From assembly GCF_050286925.1 (NCBI RefSeq), contig NZ_JBFWFX010000010.1, positions 1 to 64,000 of the forward strand: a stretch of 64,000 nucleotides of DNA, read 5' to 3'. Source of the stretch: Caloranaerobacter sp050286925. Its GTDB lineage: Bacteria; Bacillota; Clostridia; Tissierellales; Thermohalobacteraceae. The notes under the pieces were generated by a model. The model was not told where the DNA came from. It saw only the letters and a program-made list of their open reading frames with translations, and made no database searches. Positions 1 through 8,235 of this stretch are shown piece after piece; position 1 is the first letter of the stretch; each line of letters starts with the position of its first letter. Position numbers and translations under genes: made by a program.

Positions 1-1
1 A

Positions 2-883
2 AAAGAAATAAAAAATAAAGGATTGAAAATTACGCGAGCAAAAGGCGGATTGAGTATCATAGATACAGATGACTTGAAGTTTACAATAATTGCTCCAAAT
101 TCTGAAAAGTATGATGAAACTAACGAATATTCAATAGTTAATAAATTAATTTATAAAAACACTTCTTTTATTTTCACTGGCGATGCTGAAAAGGATTCAG
201 AAGAAGAAATGATAAAGCTAGGTTATGATTTAAAGGCAGATGTTTTAAAAGTTGGGCATCATGGTGGCAGAACTTCAACGAATTATGAGTTTTTAGAAAG
301 AGTTAACCCTAAATTTGCAGTCATATCAGTTGGGAAAGATAATGATTATGGACATCCTCATAAAGAGGTTTTAAAAAGACTAGATAAAATGGGAATAAAA
401 GTATTTAGAACAGATGAATTAGGAACTATAATTGCAACTTCTGATGGTGTTAATATTAAATTCAATAAAGAACCTTGCAAGGTTGATTTAAAATCAAATG
501 ATGATTCAACAAAATCAAGTGTAAATAGTGTAAATACAAATAATGATTCAAAAACTACTGAAACTAACACAGCTAATACTAATGTTACTAAAACTAATGC
601 TAGTGTTATTATTAAGAATATAGATTTAAGCAAAGAGATAGTTACAATACAGAACACTACTGATAAAGATATAAACATGACTGGCTGGAAATTAGTATCA
701 GAGGAAGGAAATCAAATCTTTAATTTCCCAGACGGGTACATTCTTAAAGCAGGAGCTACAATTACAATTGCGAGTGGTAAATCTACAGGTGATTTAAAGT
801 GGACTAAAAAATATATCTGGAACAACGATGGGGACACAGGAATACTCTACAACGATAAAGGGGAAGAAGTATCACGATATTAA
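2..883 (+). CDS. ComEC-like metallo-beta-lactamase-fold protein with C-terminal lamin-tail domain (5' partial)
   Basis: The reading frame is open to the left edge of the window, so the true start lies upstream; the TTG at 23 has no good ribosome site. The N-terminal part carries the end of a metallo-beta-lactamase fold as found in ComEC/Rec2-related hydrolases: FTGDAE, then VLKVGHHGG and a later YGHPH, which would supply metal ligands. A Ser/Thr/Asn-rich linker (about residues 155-195) leads into a lamin-tail (LTD) module with the typical GWKLVSEEG and LKAGATITI patterns. Secreted clostridial proteins with this pairing are probably extracellular hydrolases or nucleases. No signal peptide can be seen because the 5' end is missing. 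The substrate is unknown. Confidence 0.8.
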   Translation, partial: KEIKNKGLKITRAKGGLSIIDTDDLKFTIIAPNSEKYDETNEYSIVNKLIYKNTSFIFTGDAEKDSEEEMIKLGYDLKADVLKVGHHGGRTSTNYEFLERVNPKFAVISVGKDNDYGHPHKEVLKRLDKMGIKVFRTDELGTIIATSDGVNIKFNKEPCKVDLKSNDDSTKSSVNSVNTNNDSKTTETNTANTNVTKTNASVIIKNIDLSKEIVTIQNTTDKDINMTGWKLVSEEGNQIFNFPDGYILKAGATITIASGKSTGDLKWTKKYIWNNDGDTGILYNDKGEEVSRY

Positions 884-887
884 AATG

Positions 888-912
888 GGTGGCAAGCTGC
901 CACCTATGAATT
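888..912. terminator. Hairpin between convergent genes
   Basis: A 7-bp perfect stem, GGTGGCA/TGCCACC with a 3-nt loop, sits between the stop of the ComEC-like gene and the end of the convergent cotJ operon. The downstream T-run is short and broken, so termination is likely but not certain. Confidence 0.5.
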
Positions 913-914
913 TT

Positions 915-1133
915 TCATTGATAGCATAGTGGTGCAAACTCTTCAGTTCCTATATCAGTTAAAATACCTTTTGCTTGATCAGTAGGCATTGCCCATCTTT
1001 GGGTTAAATATCTAATACCTGCTGAAAGTTCACCATCTGGACCTCCAAATTGTTCTAATATCATAGCTGCAAGAGTTGGATTGCAAGTATCTACTCTAAC
1101 TGGATATTGTAGTTTCTTTTCATAAATCCACAT
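915..1133 (-). pseudogene. cotJC: Truncated CotJC (spore-coat manganese-catalase-like protein)
   Basis: The first 69 or so residues match the N terminus of CotJC: MWIYEKKLQYPV, TCNPTLA, GGPDGELSAGIRYL, ending in GILTDIGTEEF. CotJC is normally about 190 residues and folds as a manganese-catalase-like four-helix bundle. Here the frame breaks right after GTEEF and stops three codons later, so most of the bundle and its metal ligands are missing. The gene follows cotJB with a good ribosome site, so it would still be transcribed. The stop lies beside the convergent ComEC-like gene, which suggests that a deletion or rearrangement removed the 3' two-thirds. A functional short variant cannot be excluded. 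Confidence 0.75.
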
Positions 1134-1147
1134 AACTTAACCTCCTA

Positions 1148-1399
1148 TCAATATTCTATTTCCCATGGCCAAGGGCTTTTTGTATATTCCCATGGATATT
1201 TACTTAAATCATAATTAGTTAGAGGTCCATATTTCATATTATACATATTTGTAAGTTCTTTATATTTCTTTGAAAAAGTATTGTGAAGGGCTACAGCTCT
1301 TTCATCATTTGGATGGGTATCAAGGTATAAGTTTATATCAGTTAAGCAAAAGCATATTTCCATTATTTCTTTTAGCATATCTAATTGTTTTGAATCCAC
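1148..1399 (-). CDS. cotJB: Spore coat protein CotJB
   Basis: CotJB-family protein of 83 residues. Recognised by the DINLYLDTHPNDERA segment, the KYGPLT motif and the C-terminal PWPWEIEY, which are typical of the small CotJB spore-coat proteins. It partners CotJA and CotJC in coat assembly in the mother cell. A GGAGGTG ribosome site with six bases of spacing points to the GTG at 1399 as start; a TTG 15 bases upstream would place the ribosome site inside the coding region. It lies between cotJA and the truncated cotJC and is surely cotranscribed with them. Confidence 0.88.
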   Translation of the reverse strand: MDSKQLDMLKEIMEICFCLTDINLYLDTHPNDERAVALHNTFSKKYKELTNMYNMKYGPLTNYDLSKYPWEYTKSPWPWEIEY

Positions 1400-1418
1400 A
1401 GAAAACACCTCCAAATTA

Positions 1419-1568
1419 TTACTTCTTGACAGGTTTATACGGCATATATAGTTCAGGGAAAATAGTTCCTTTCTTTAATGCTTCTTCAGGACAATATATT
1501 TTACCCATTATCTGATAGGGAGTATATGCTTTAGCAAGTTCATAATAAGGATATTTTTTCATGTCCAT
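1419..1568 (-). CDS. cotJA: Spore coat protein CotJA (49 residues)
   Basis: A short frame preceded by GGAGGGG encodes a 49-residue protein starting MDMKKYPYYELAKAYTPYQ and ending ELYMPYKPVKK. The AKAYTPYQ segment followed by Y-x-P-E-E-AL-KGT-FPELY-PY is typical of CotJA. It is the first gene of a cotJA-cotJB-cotJC operon, ending about 20 bases before the start of cotJB. Expression is expected in the mother cell during sporulation, but no sporulation-sigma promoter was identified with confidence. Confidence 0.88.
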   Translation of the reverse strand: MDMKKYPYYELAKAYTPYQIMGKIYCPEEALKKGTIFPELYMPYKPVKK

Positions 1569-1610
1569 TATTACCCCTCCTGAAAAATATATTTTGTAGT
1601 AATATATTAC

Positions 1611-1762
1611 GCTTATTTAAGCATATCTGTGACTAATGCTATATTAAGATATTGTGATGGGTTTTAATATCTTAATTTACCACAAAAATTATATTGACTC
1701 ATGAATTTGTTATATGTTAATTTAAGCATATATACATTTGAATATATATAAGGAGGTACAGT
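1611..1762 (+). promoter_or_regulatory. Control region of the arsenite-efflux gene
   Basis: The gap between the divergent cotJA and the arsenite pump holds an inverted repeat GCTTATTTAAGC (1611-1622), a second inverted repeat TTAAGATATT/AATATCTTAA (1644-1675), a -35-like TTGACT (1694-1699) and a repeated ATTTAAGCATAT (about 1616 and 1721). Such AT-rich dyads suit an ArsR-family operator. The promoter's -10 is weak, so the exact arrangement is inferred. Confidence 0.45.
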
Positions 1763-2824
1763 ATGTCTAAGCAAGTAAAAAAGCAAAGTGAAGGATTAGA
1801 TTTCTTTGGGAAATATCTGACCATATGGGTAGCATTATGTATAATAATAGGTGTAGCAATAGGTCAATTATTTCCGGCTTTTCCACAAGTACTAAGCAAG
1901 TTTGAATACGCCAAAGTTTCAATACCAGTTGCCATACTTATTTGGCTTATGATTTATCCAATGATGCTAAAGATAGACTTTTCTAGTATTATTAAAGCTA
2001 CTAAAAAACCAAAGGGTTTAACTGTAACGTGTATAACTAACTGGCTTATTAAACCATTTACTATGTATTTAATTGCAAGTTTTTTCTTAAAAGTTGTTTT
2101 TAAATCATTAATACAACCAGATTTAGCTTCCGAATATTTAGCAGGAGCTGTTTTATTAGGAGCGGCACCATGTACTGCTATGGTATTTGTGTGGAGTCAT
2201 CTAACTAAAGGAGATCCAGCTTATACATTAGTTCAGGTAGCAGTAAATGACATAATCTTATTATTTGCTTTTACACCTATAGTAGCATTCTTACTTGGAG
2301 TTAGTAATGTAACAGTACCATATGATACTTTGATTCTTTCAGTTATATTGTTTGTAGTAATTCCATTAGCTGGTGGTTATCTATCTAGAAAGTATATAAT
2401 TAGAAGAAAAGGTATGGAATATTTTGAAAATGTGTTTCTAAAAAAATTTGATAATATTACTGTTATAGGATTATTGCTAACATTAATAATAATCTTTTCA
2501 TTCCAAGGGGAAGTAATTATTAATAACCCAATCCATATAGGACTTATAGCAATTCCACTTATAATTCAAACATTTTTTATATTTTTCATTGCATATGGAT
2601 GGGCAAAGGCATGGAAATTACCACATAATATAGCTGCGCCAGCATCTTTGATAGGTGCAAGTAACTTTTTTGAATTAGCAGTAGCTGTAGCAATATCACT
2701 ATTTGGTCTAGAGTCAGGTGCAGCATTAGCAACAGTTGTTGGTGTATTAGTTGAAGTACCACTTATGCTAACGCTTGTTAGAATAGCAAATAAGACAAAA
2801 CATTTATTTAAACATTCTTGGTAG
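1763..2824 (+). CDS. acr3: ACR3-family arsenite efflux permease
   Basis: A 353-residue membrane protein with about ten hydrophobic segments. The LGAAPCTAMVFVWSHLTKGDPAYTLVQVAVND stretch, split as LLGAAPCTAMVFVW and DPAYTLVQVAVND, contains the conserved cysteine and is diagnostic for the ACR3 (Bart) arsenite antiporter family; GASNFFELAVA near the C terminus is also typical. It exports arsenite using the proton gradient. The start has AAGGAGG seven bases upstream. An arsenate reductase follows 34 bases later with its own strong ribosome site, so the two form an arsenic-resistance operon. No arsR sits in the operon itself. Confidence 0.93.
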   Translation: MSKQVKKQSEGLDFFGKYLTIWVALCIIIGVAIGQLFPAFPQVLSKFEYAKVSIPVAILIWLMIYPMMLKIDFSSIIKATKKPKGLTVTCITNWLIKPFTMYLIASFFLKVVFKSLIQPDLASEYLAGAVLLGAAPCTAMVFVWSHLTKGDPAYTLVQVAVNDIILLFAFTPIVAFLLGVSNVTVPYDTLILSVILFVVIPLAGGYLSRKYIIRRKGMEYFENVFLKKFDNITVIGLLLTLIIIFSFQGEVIINNPIHIGLIAIPLIIQTFFIFFIAYGWAKAWKLPHNIAAPASLIGASNFFELAVAVAISLFGLESGAALATVVGVLVEVPLMLTLVRIANKTKHLFKHSW

Positions 2825-2858
2825 TAAAATATCAATAATAATCTGAGGAGGAATTTTA

Positions 2859-3260
2859 GTGAAGAAAAAAGTTGCTTTTGTTTGTGTTCATAATTCTTGT
2901 CGTTCACAGATGGCAGAAGCCTGGGCAAAGCATTTAGGTAAAGATGTATTAGAGGTATATTCAGCGGGAACAGAAGAGTATCCAGAAGTTAAGCCTAAGG
3001 CAGTTCAAGTTATGGAAGAAGTGGGAATTGATATGAGTGACCATTATCCTAAACTTTTATCGGATATACCTGAAAAAATAGATATTTTAATAACTATGGG
3101 TTGTGGTGTAGTATGTCCTTATGTACCATGTGACCATAGTGAGGATTGGGGGCTCGAAGACCCTTCTGGTGGCCCTATAGAAGAATTTAGAAAAACAAGA
3201 GATATTATTAAAGAAAAGGTAGAGGACCTTATAGAAAGAGTAAAAAGCAAAAAAATATGA
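2859..3260 (+). CDS. arsC: Arsenate reductase, low-molecular-weight phosphatase type (thioredoxin-coupled)
   Basis: A 133-residue protein with the phosphatase loop CVHNSCRSQMAEAW near residue 8 and the partner cysteines in a C-terminal MGCGVVCPYVPC segment. This is the three-cysteine relay of thioredoxin-linked arsenate reductases, which reduce arsenate to arsenite for export by ACR3. It starts with GTG behind GAGGAGG. The EDPSGGP loop resembles the acid-containing DP loop of this fold. It ends at a strong terminator, closing the two-gene operon. Confidence 0.93.
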   Translation: MKKKVAFVCVHNSCRSQMAEAWAKHLGKDVLEVYSAGTEEYPEVKPKAVQVMEEVGIDMSDHYPKLLSDIPEKIDILITMGCGVVCPYVPCDHSEDWGLEDPSGGPIEEFRKTRDIIKEKVEDLIERVKSKKI

Positions 3261-3283
3261 GGGATTTAATATCCCTCTTTTTT
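3259..3283 (+). terminator. Rho-independent terminator of the ars operon
   Basis: Stem GAGGGAT/ATCCCTC with a five-base loop followed by six T residues; the stem starts at the arsC stop codon. Confidence 0.88.
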
Positions 3284-3308
3284 ATATACCTTATTAAATC
3301 AAAACTAA

Positions 3309-3381
3309 TTTAAAATATAATTTCCGTTTATGGATATAGGAAAAATATTCCTAAATTTATTCAAATTAAAGATTTTGTTAT
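3309..3381 (-). repeat. Fragment of the two-hairpin repeat family (reverse)
   Basis: Reads, in reverse, like part of the longer copies at 37975 and 48867: TATAATTTCCGTTTATGGAT followed by a decayed AATTTATTCAAATT-AAAGATTTTGT left-end segment. It overlaps the last codon of the convergent minus-strand gene. Confidence 0.65.
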
Positions 3382-3719
3382 TTATTCCTATATAAAGTTA
3401 TAGATAGAGAAGTTCCATCAAAATTTACTTCTGCTTTATCCACCATCATTCCTACAAGTGTAAGCTCTGTATCACTATCACATTCACCAGCTAATTCCCA
3501 ATAATACTCTTCTACTTCTGATTGTCTTGGGTAGTTTAAAAGTTCTTTAAGCTGCTGAACTCTAACATCATTACAATCTATATTATCAATTTCAAGATAT
3601 ATCTTAAAATAATCTTCATGATTTTCTAAGGATATATTCATGTTGTTAGTACCGTGGAGAAAACAGAAAGTAATTAACTCATCAAGAATTTTTGATATTC
3701 TTTTTATCTCATGTTTCAT
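3378..3719 (-). CDS. Small protein of unknown function, partner of the DUF1576 gene
   Basis: 113 residues from the ATG at 3719, chosen because AGAAGGAGG lies six bases upstream; upstream in-frame codons would bury that ribosome site. The protein is acidic, lacks membrane segments, and has a C-terminal LTLVGMMVDKAEVNFDGTSLSITL that loosely recalls the end of a histidine-kinase-like ATPase fold, but no convincing nucleotide-binding motif is visible. It lies directly downstream of the DUF1576 membrane gene with the ribosome site overlapping that gene's end, so the two are translationally linked. Its job is unknown. Confidence 0.7.
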   Translation of the reverse strand: MKHEIKRISKILDELITFCFLHGTNNMNISLENHEDYFKIYLEIDNIDCNDVRVQQLKELLNYPRQSEVEEYYWELAGECDSDTELTLVGMMVDKAEVNFDGTSLSITLYRNK

Positions 3720-3720
3720 A

Positions 3721-4977
3721 TTAATCCTCCTTCTTGAAGGCATCAATAATTGGTACTAGTATAGTAGCAACAATACCACTTGAAAAACCGTTATTATATA
3801 AATTAATTCCTCCGTGAAGATATCCAACATTCATTACTACAGATAAATGAATAAATCCAGCAAGTATTCCTGCCAAGTAACCATAAGTTCCTGATATTGG
3901 GGCCATACTAGTTCCAAATAGACCAGTAATTATTAGAATAGTTGGGGTTATCTTTTTTGTGATTAAAACACTGCCTAATAATACACCTAATAAAATTGGT
4001 ATAGAGTTTTTAGGATGCTTACCAAAAGATGAAAAACCGACAAGAGTTAACAATCCACCTATAACAGGTCCATTAATTACCCCACCTGATATTATAACAT
4101 AAATTATGCCTATAAGCCCCATTAAGCCCATATTAATTAAAGTCAAACCAAAGCCTGTTAGTAGTGTAAAGTCTGTAATAAGTCTTCCAGTAAACCAAAG
4201 CAGTTTTTTATAACCTTTAAAGCTTTTGTTATTAAAAAAGTAACCTAATGTAATTAATGTTAAGAAAAATACAGTAAAAAATATTTTTAGAAGTATGTCG
4301 TGTTCATTAGAAAGTATAATTTGGTTTTCTACGATGAAACCATAACTTTTCATAATTGACATAATTATTGTTCCAATAAAACCTGCTGCAAATCCTATGT
4401 TATATAGATTGTAACCATCGTGTACTCTTAGCATATGTGCTGAAAGTGGAGGAATTATAAATCCAACTAATATTCCTACCAAAATACCTAATAATATACC
4501 AATAGGAATAGGAAGGTTTAACCCGTAAGCAAATTCATTTACTAAAGGAGATAATGCAGTTGCAAACATAGTAATCAATATGACATTTTTGAAATTTGTT
4601 TTTTGATATTTAGAATAAATATATCCTCCAATATAAATAGGCCAAACGTTAAAAATATTTTTTCCGAAAAAAGCAAAACCCATGATTATAAAAATAGCTG
4701 CTATAACTGGCCCATTAATATTTATTTTAAGTTTCCATATAATATAAATATTCACTAGAGTAAGAATAGCGGAATTAATTAAAGCAGCACCTAATCCACC
4801 GACTTTAATATAATCTGTTATAAGAACATCTGGATGAATTATTATTTTGAAAATTCCATTTACTATATTAGTTGGAGTATCAATAATAAGTGCCAGTAAT
4901 ATAAAAGAAATTGGCAGTATAAGCATTATATACAGTTTAGTTTTTATGTCTATTTTATTAAATTCTAATTTTTTCAG
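3721..4977 (-). CDS. DUF1576-family polytopic membrane protein
   Basis: About 420 residues with ten or more hydrophobic segments arranged as two similar halves: VGGLGAALINSAIL and FAFFGKNIFNVWPIYIGGYIY in the first half are echoed by VGFSSFGKHPKNSIPILLG in the second, and LYNIGFAAGFIG by LYNNGFSSGIVA. This internal duplication and the FGK motifs match the DUF1576 family, whose function is not established. The ribosome site GGAGGTGA is placed best for a CTG start at 4977; the ATG at 4992 would begin within it. It may form a unit with the small gene that follows. Confidence 0.78.
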   Translation of the reverse strand: MKKLEFNKIDIKTKLYIMLILPISFILLALIIDTPTNIVNGIFKIIIHPDVLITDYIKVGGLGAALINSAILTLVNIYIIWKLKININGPVIAAIFIIMGFAFFGKNIFNVWPIYIGGYIYSKYQKTNFKNVILITMFATALSPLVNEFAYGLNLPIPIGILLGILVGILVGFIIPPLSAHMLRVHDGYNLYNIGFAAGFIGTIIMSIMKSYGFIVENQIILSNEHDILLKIFFTVFFLTLITLGYFFNNKSFKGYKKLLWFTGRLITDFTLLTGFGLTLINMGLMGLIGIIYVIISGGVINGPVIGGLLTLVGFSSFGKHPKNSIPILLGVLLGSVLITKKITPTILIITGLFGTSMAPISGTYGYLAGILAGFIHLSVVMNVGYLHGGINLYNNGFSSGIVATILVPIIDAFKKED

Positions 4978-5174
4978 TAGAATCACCTCCATGTATTATT
5001 TTCTGAAAATTTATCAAAAAAAGTAGGGATCAGTATATGTAATATTTATAAGAAGAAATTTGAAAAATATGTGATTTAGTTTTTAGAGAAATGAAAGAAT
5101 TTATGAAGTGATATTTGAATTTAGGTGTGCTTATACTATTCTACCATAAATTAAACAATATGAATAGAATAAAA

Positions 5175-5203
5175 TTGACAATTTCTTTTATATATTGTAA
5201 TAT
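5175..5203 (+). promoter_or_regulatory. Sigma-A promoter with overlapping dyad
   Basis: TTGACA (5175-5180), a 17-base spacer and TAATAT (5198-5203) form a near-consensus promoter ahead of the ArsR-type gene. The inverted repeat ATATTGTAATAT (5192-5203) covers the -10 and could be an autoregulatory operator. Confidence 0.7.
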
Positions 5204-5235
5204 TAAAATATACAGATAGAACGAGGTGATGACTT

Positions 5236-5520
5236 ATAAAAGAAATAGTAAATCAAATCGAGGAATTAACTAAAAAAGCTGATATATTAAAGGCTATTGC
5301 ACATCCAGTAAGATTATGTATAGTTAAAGGGCTTTTAGACGAAGAAGGATGCAATGTAACTAAAATACAAAATTGTTTAAACATGCCTCAATCAACAATA
5401 TCACAACATTTAGCAAAGTTAAAAGCAGCTGGTGTTGTTGAAGGCAGGAGACATGGTGTAGAGATTAAATACTATTTAGTTAACGAAGATGTTAAGAAAA
5501 TTTTAAAAGCTATATTTTAA
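5236..5520 (+). CDS. ArsR/SmtB-family transcriptional regulator with non-standard start
   Basis: An uninterrupted frame encodes about 94 residues of a winged-helix regulator: DILKAIAHPVRLCIVKGLL, then the recognition-helix segment LNMPQSTISQHLAKLKAAGVV and the wing GRRHGVEIKYYLV. No ATG, GTG or TTG opens this frame. The GAGGTG ribosome site (5223-5228) is ideally placed for the ATA at 5236. Alternatively, losing one T in CTTATA would join it to the ATG at 5229. Three cysteines (RLCI, EGCN, QNCL) are present, but not the usual arsenic-binding ELCVCD motif. Since it precedes a persulfide/CoA-disulfide reductase, a redox or reactive-sulfur sensor is a fair guess. Confidence 0.8.
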   Translation: MKEIVNQIEELTKKADILKAIAHPVRLCIVKGLLDEEGCNVTKIQNCLNMPQSTISQHLAKLKAAGVVEGRRHGVEIKYYLVNEDVKKILKAIF

Positions 5521-5571
5521 TTTGCTTTTCATGCTCAATTTTGTATTTTTTTTAACAATACAATTTAATTA

Positions 5572-5585
5572 TTAATATATATTAA
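5572..5585. promoter_or_regulatory. AT palindrome upstream of the persulfide reductase gene
   Basis: TTAATATATATTAA is a perfect 14-base palindrome 28 bases before the next start codon. It is the right size for an ArsR-family operator, but AT-rich palindromes are common in this DNA. Confidence 0.35.
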
Positions 5586-5612
5586 TTAAAAGATTAACAA
5601 GGAGGAATTTTT

Positions 5613-8126
5613 ATGTCAAAAAAAGTTTTAATTGTAGGTGGTGTGGCTGGAGGAGCTTCTACGGCAGCAAGACTTAGAAGGCTCGATGAAACTGCTGAAA
5701 TCATCATGTTTGAAAAAGGTGAGCATATTTCATTTGCAAACTGTGGTTTACCTTATTATATTGGCGGTACAATTGAGCAAAGAGATGCTTTATTAGTTCA
5801 GACTCCAGAAAAAATGAAATCGAGATTTAACATCGATGTAAGAGTGAAAAACGAAGTATTATCAATAGACAGAGAGAAAAAAGAAGTAAAAGTAAAAGAT
5901 TTAAATAGCGGAAAAGTATATAAGGAATCATATGATTATTTAGTATTATCTCCAGGTGCTAGCCCAATTAAACCACCTATTCCAGGTATTGATTCACCTA
6001 ATATATTTACTTTAAGAAATATACCTGATACAGATGCGATAAAGGAATATATAGATAATAAAAAGCCTAAGCGTGCAGTAGTTGTTGGTGGTGGATTTAT
6101 CGGTATAGAAATGGCAGAAAACCTTTATGATAGAGGTTTGGAAGTTTCTATTGTAGAAATGGCAGACCAAGTTATGGGTCCTATTGATTTTGATATGGCT
6201 CAGATTGTTCATCAACATATTAGATCTAAAAATGTAAAATTATATCTAAAAGATGGAGTTAAAGAATTTGAATATAAAGATGGCGTAACTAAAGTAACAC
6301 TTCAAAGCGGTAAGACTTTAGATGCTGATATAGTAATACTTGCGATCGGAGTAAGACCGGACAGTAAATTAGCTATAGATTGTGGCCTTGAGGTTAACCA
6401 AAGAGGCGGAATAATTGTTGATGAGTATCTAAGAACATCAGATAAAAATATCTTTGCTATAGGAGATGCAATTGAAGTAGTTGACTTTGTAAATGGTTCT
6501 AAGACTATGATACCACTAGCTGGACCTGCAAATAAACAAGGTAGAATAGTAGCAAATAATATTGCAGGTAGATCAGAAAAATACAAAGGAACACAAGGTA
6601 CTTCAATAGCAAAAGTATTTGATTTAACAGTTGCTTCAACTGGCAATAACGAAAAGATATTAAACAGAATGGGCAAAAAATATGGTAAAGATTACAAAAT
6701 AGCGCTTATACATTCAAAATCACATGCAGGATACTATCCTGGAGCAATACCAATGACAATCAAATTAATATTTAACTTAAAAGGAAAAATATTAGGTGCT
6801 CAAATAGTAGGTTATGATGGTGTAGATAAGAGAATAGATGTTATTGCATCTGCAATAAGATTTGGAGGTACAATTTACGACCTTAAGGAATTAGAACTTG
6901 CTTATGCACCACCTTACTCATCAGCAAAAGACCCTGTAAACATGGTAGGTTTTACAGCAGAAAACATACTAAAAAGAGACGTAGATGTTATAATGTGCAA
7001 TGAGTTAGAAAAATTAGATAAAAACGAAGTAATTATTCTTGATGTTAGAGATGAAATTGAAAGAGAATTAGGATATATTGAAGGCTCAATTAATATACCA
7101 TTAGATGAGTTAAGGGATAGATTGAATGAATTAGATAAAGAAAAATTAATAATAACATATTGTGCTATAGGACTTAGAGGGTATTTAGCAGCTAGAATTT
7201 TAAAACAAAATGGCTTTAAGAAGGTTAAGAATTTAAGTGGAGGATATACAACTTATAGTTGTATCTTCTGTCAAGATGAAGATGGAGCTTCAAAATGTGG
7301 AGGAGTTACTTGTGATTCTAATGTAGATTTCAATGAAGATGGAGAGCCAGAAGAAATAGATGTAAATAAACTAGAAGGGAAAACTGTAAAGTTGAATGCT
7401 TGCGGCTTGCAGTGTCCAGGACCGATAATGCAGGTATATGAGAGAATGAAGACATTAGAAAATGGAGATATTCTAGAAGTAACTGCAACAGACCCTGGAT
7501 TTGTAAATGATATAAAAACTTGGTGCAAAAGAACTGGTAATACTTTGATAAAGACAGAAAAAAGACCTAAAGAATTTGTAGCTTTTATTAGAAAAGGTAC
7601 AGGTGGAAATATTGCTGCAAAAGAGAATAATACTAGCAATGTAGTACAAGCTGCAAATGACGGTAAATCAATAATTGTATTCAGTGGAGATTTAGATAAA
7701 GCAATAGCTTCATTTATAATCGCAAATGGAGCAGCTGCTATGGGTAGAAAGGTTACAATGTTCTTTACATTCTGGGGACTTAACATATTAAGAAAACCAG
7801 AGAAGGTAAAAGTACAAAAAGGCTTTATGGATAAAATGTTTAGTATGATGATGCCAAGAGGAAGTAAAAAGTTAAAACTATCACAGATGAACATGATGGG
7901 CATTGGTGCTAAAATGATAAGAAGTGTAATGAAGAAGAAAAATATTTCTTCATTAGAAGAATTGATTGAACAAGCTAAGAATCAAGGTGTAAGATTAGTT
8001 GCATGTAATATGTCTATGGATGTAATGGGAATAACTAAAGAAGAGTTAATAGATGGTGTAGAAATAGGAGGAGTTGCAAGTTTCTTAGGAGCAGCTGAAG
8101 AATCAAATGTTAACTTATTTATTTAG
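5613..8126 (+). CDS. Four-domain CoA-disulfide/persulfide reductase: FAD-NAD(P) core, rhodanese, TusA, DsrE-like
   Basis: 837 residues in one chain. Residues 1-445 are a flavin disulfide reductase of the CoA-disulfide reductase type, with VGGVAGGASTAARLRR binding FAD and the single active cysteine in SFANCGLPYYIGG (C44). Residues 460-560 are a rhodanese domain with the cysteine in YCAIGLRG (C517). Residues 590-665 are a TusA/SirA domain with LNACGLQCPGP (C597, C601). The rest is a DsrE/DsrF-like domain. Such fusions reduce persulfides or polysulfide with NAD(P)H and pass sulfane sulfur between cysteines in the cytoplasm. It is single, with a ribosome site GGAGG, behind an ArsR-type regulator, and ends at a terminator. 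Confidence 0.93.
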   Translation: MSKKVLIVGGVAGGASTAARLRRLDETAEIIMFEKGEHISFANCGLPYYIGGTIEQRDALLVQTPEKMKSRFNIDVRVKNEVLSIDREKKEVKVKDLNSGKVYKESYDYLVLSPGASPIKPPIPGIDSPNIFTLRNIPDTDAIKEYIDNKKPKRAVVVGGGFIGIEMAENLYDRGLEVSIVEMADQVMGPIDFDMAQIVHQHIRSKNVKLYLKDGVKEFEYKDGVTKVTLQSGKTLDADIVILAIGVRPDSKLAIDCGLEVNQRGGIIVDEYLRTSDKNIFAIGDAIEVVDFVNGSKTMIPLAGPANKQGRIVANNIAGRSEKYKGTQGTSIAKVFDLTVASTGNNEKILNRMGKKYGKDYKIALIHSKSHAGYYPGAIPMTIKLIFNLKGKILGAQIVGYDGVDKRIDVIASAIRFGGTIYDLKELELAYAPPYSSAKDPVNMVGFTAENILKRDVDVIMCNELEKLDKNEVIILDVRDEIERELGYIEGSINIPLDELRDRLNELDKEKLIITYCAIGLRGYLAARILKQNGFKKVKNLSGGYTTYSCIFCQDEDGASKCGGVTCDSNVDFNEDGEPEEIDVNKLEGKTVKLNACGLQCPGPIMQVYERMKTLENGDILEVTATDPGFVNDIKTWCKRTGNTLIKTEKRPKEFVAFIRKGTGGNIAAKENNTSNVVQAANDGKSIIVFSGDLDKAIASFIIANGAAAMGRKVTMFFTFWGLNILRKPEKVKVQKGFMDKMFSMMMPRGSKKLKLSQMNMMGIGAKMIRSVMKKKNISSLEELIEQAKNQGVRLVACNMSMDVMGITKEELIDGVEIGGVASFLGAAEESNVNLFI

Positions 8127-8131
8127 TATTG

Positions 8132-8158
8132 AAAGAGGGACTTTGTTCCCTCTTTTAT
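8132..8158 (+). terminator. Rho-independent terminator of the persulfide reductase gene
   Basis: Stem AAAGAGGGA/TCCCTCTTT with a six-base loop, continuing into T-rich sequence. Confidence 0.85.
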
Positions 8159-8235
8159 TTTTAAAAAATTGTTTAAAGGTTTTTTATATGGGTATTAATA
8201 AGACGGACAAGAAAAATAGGGTAGGGGGTATTTAG

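Noticed and set aside
7271..7903. Long antisense frame within the persulfide reductase gene
   Set aside because: No ribosome site, unusual composition, and it mirrors the strong coding frame on the other strand.
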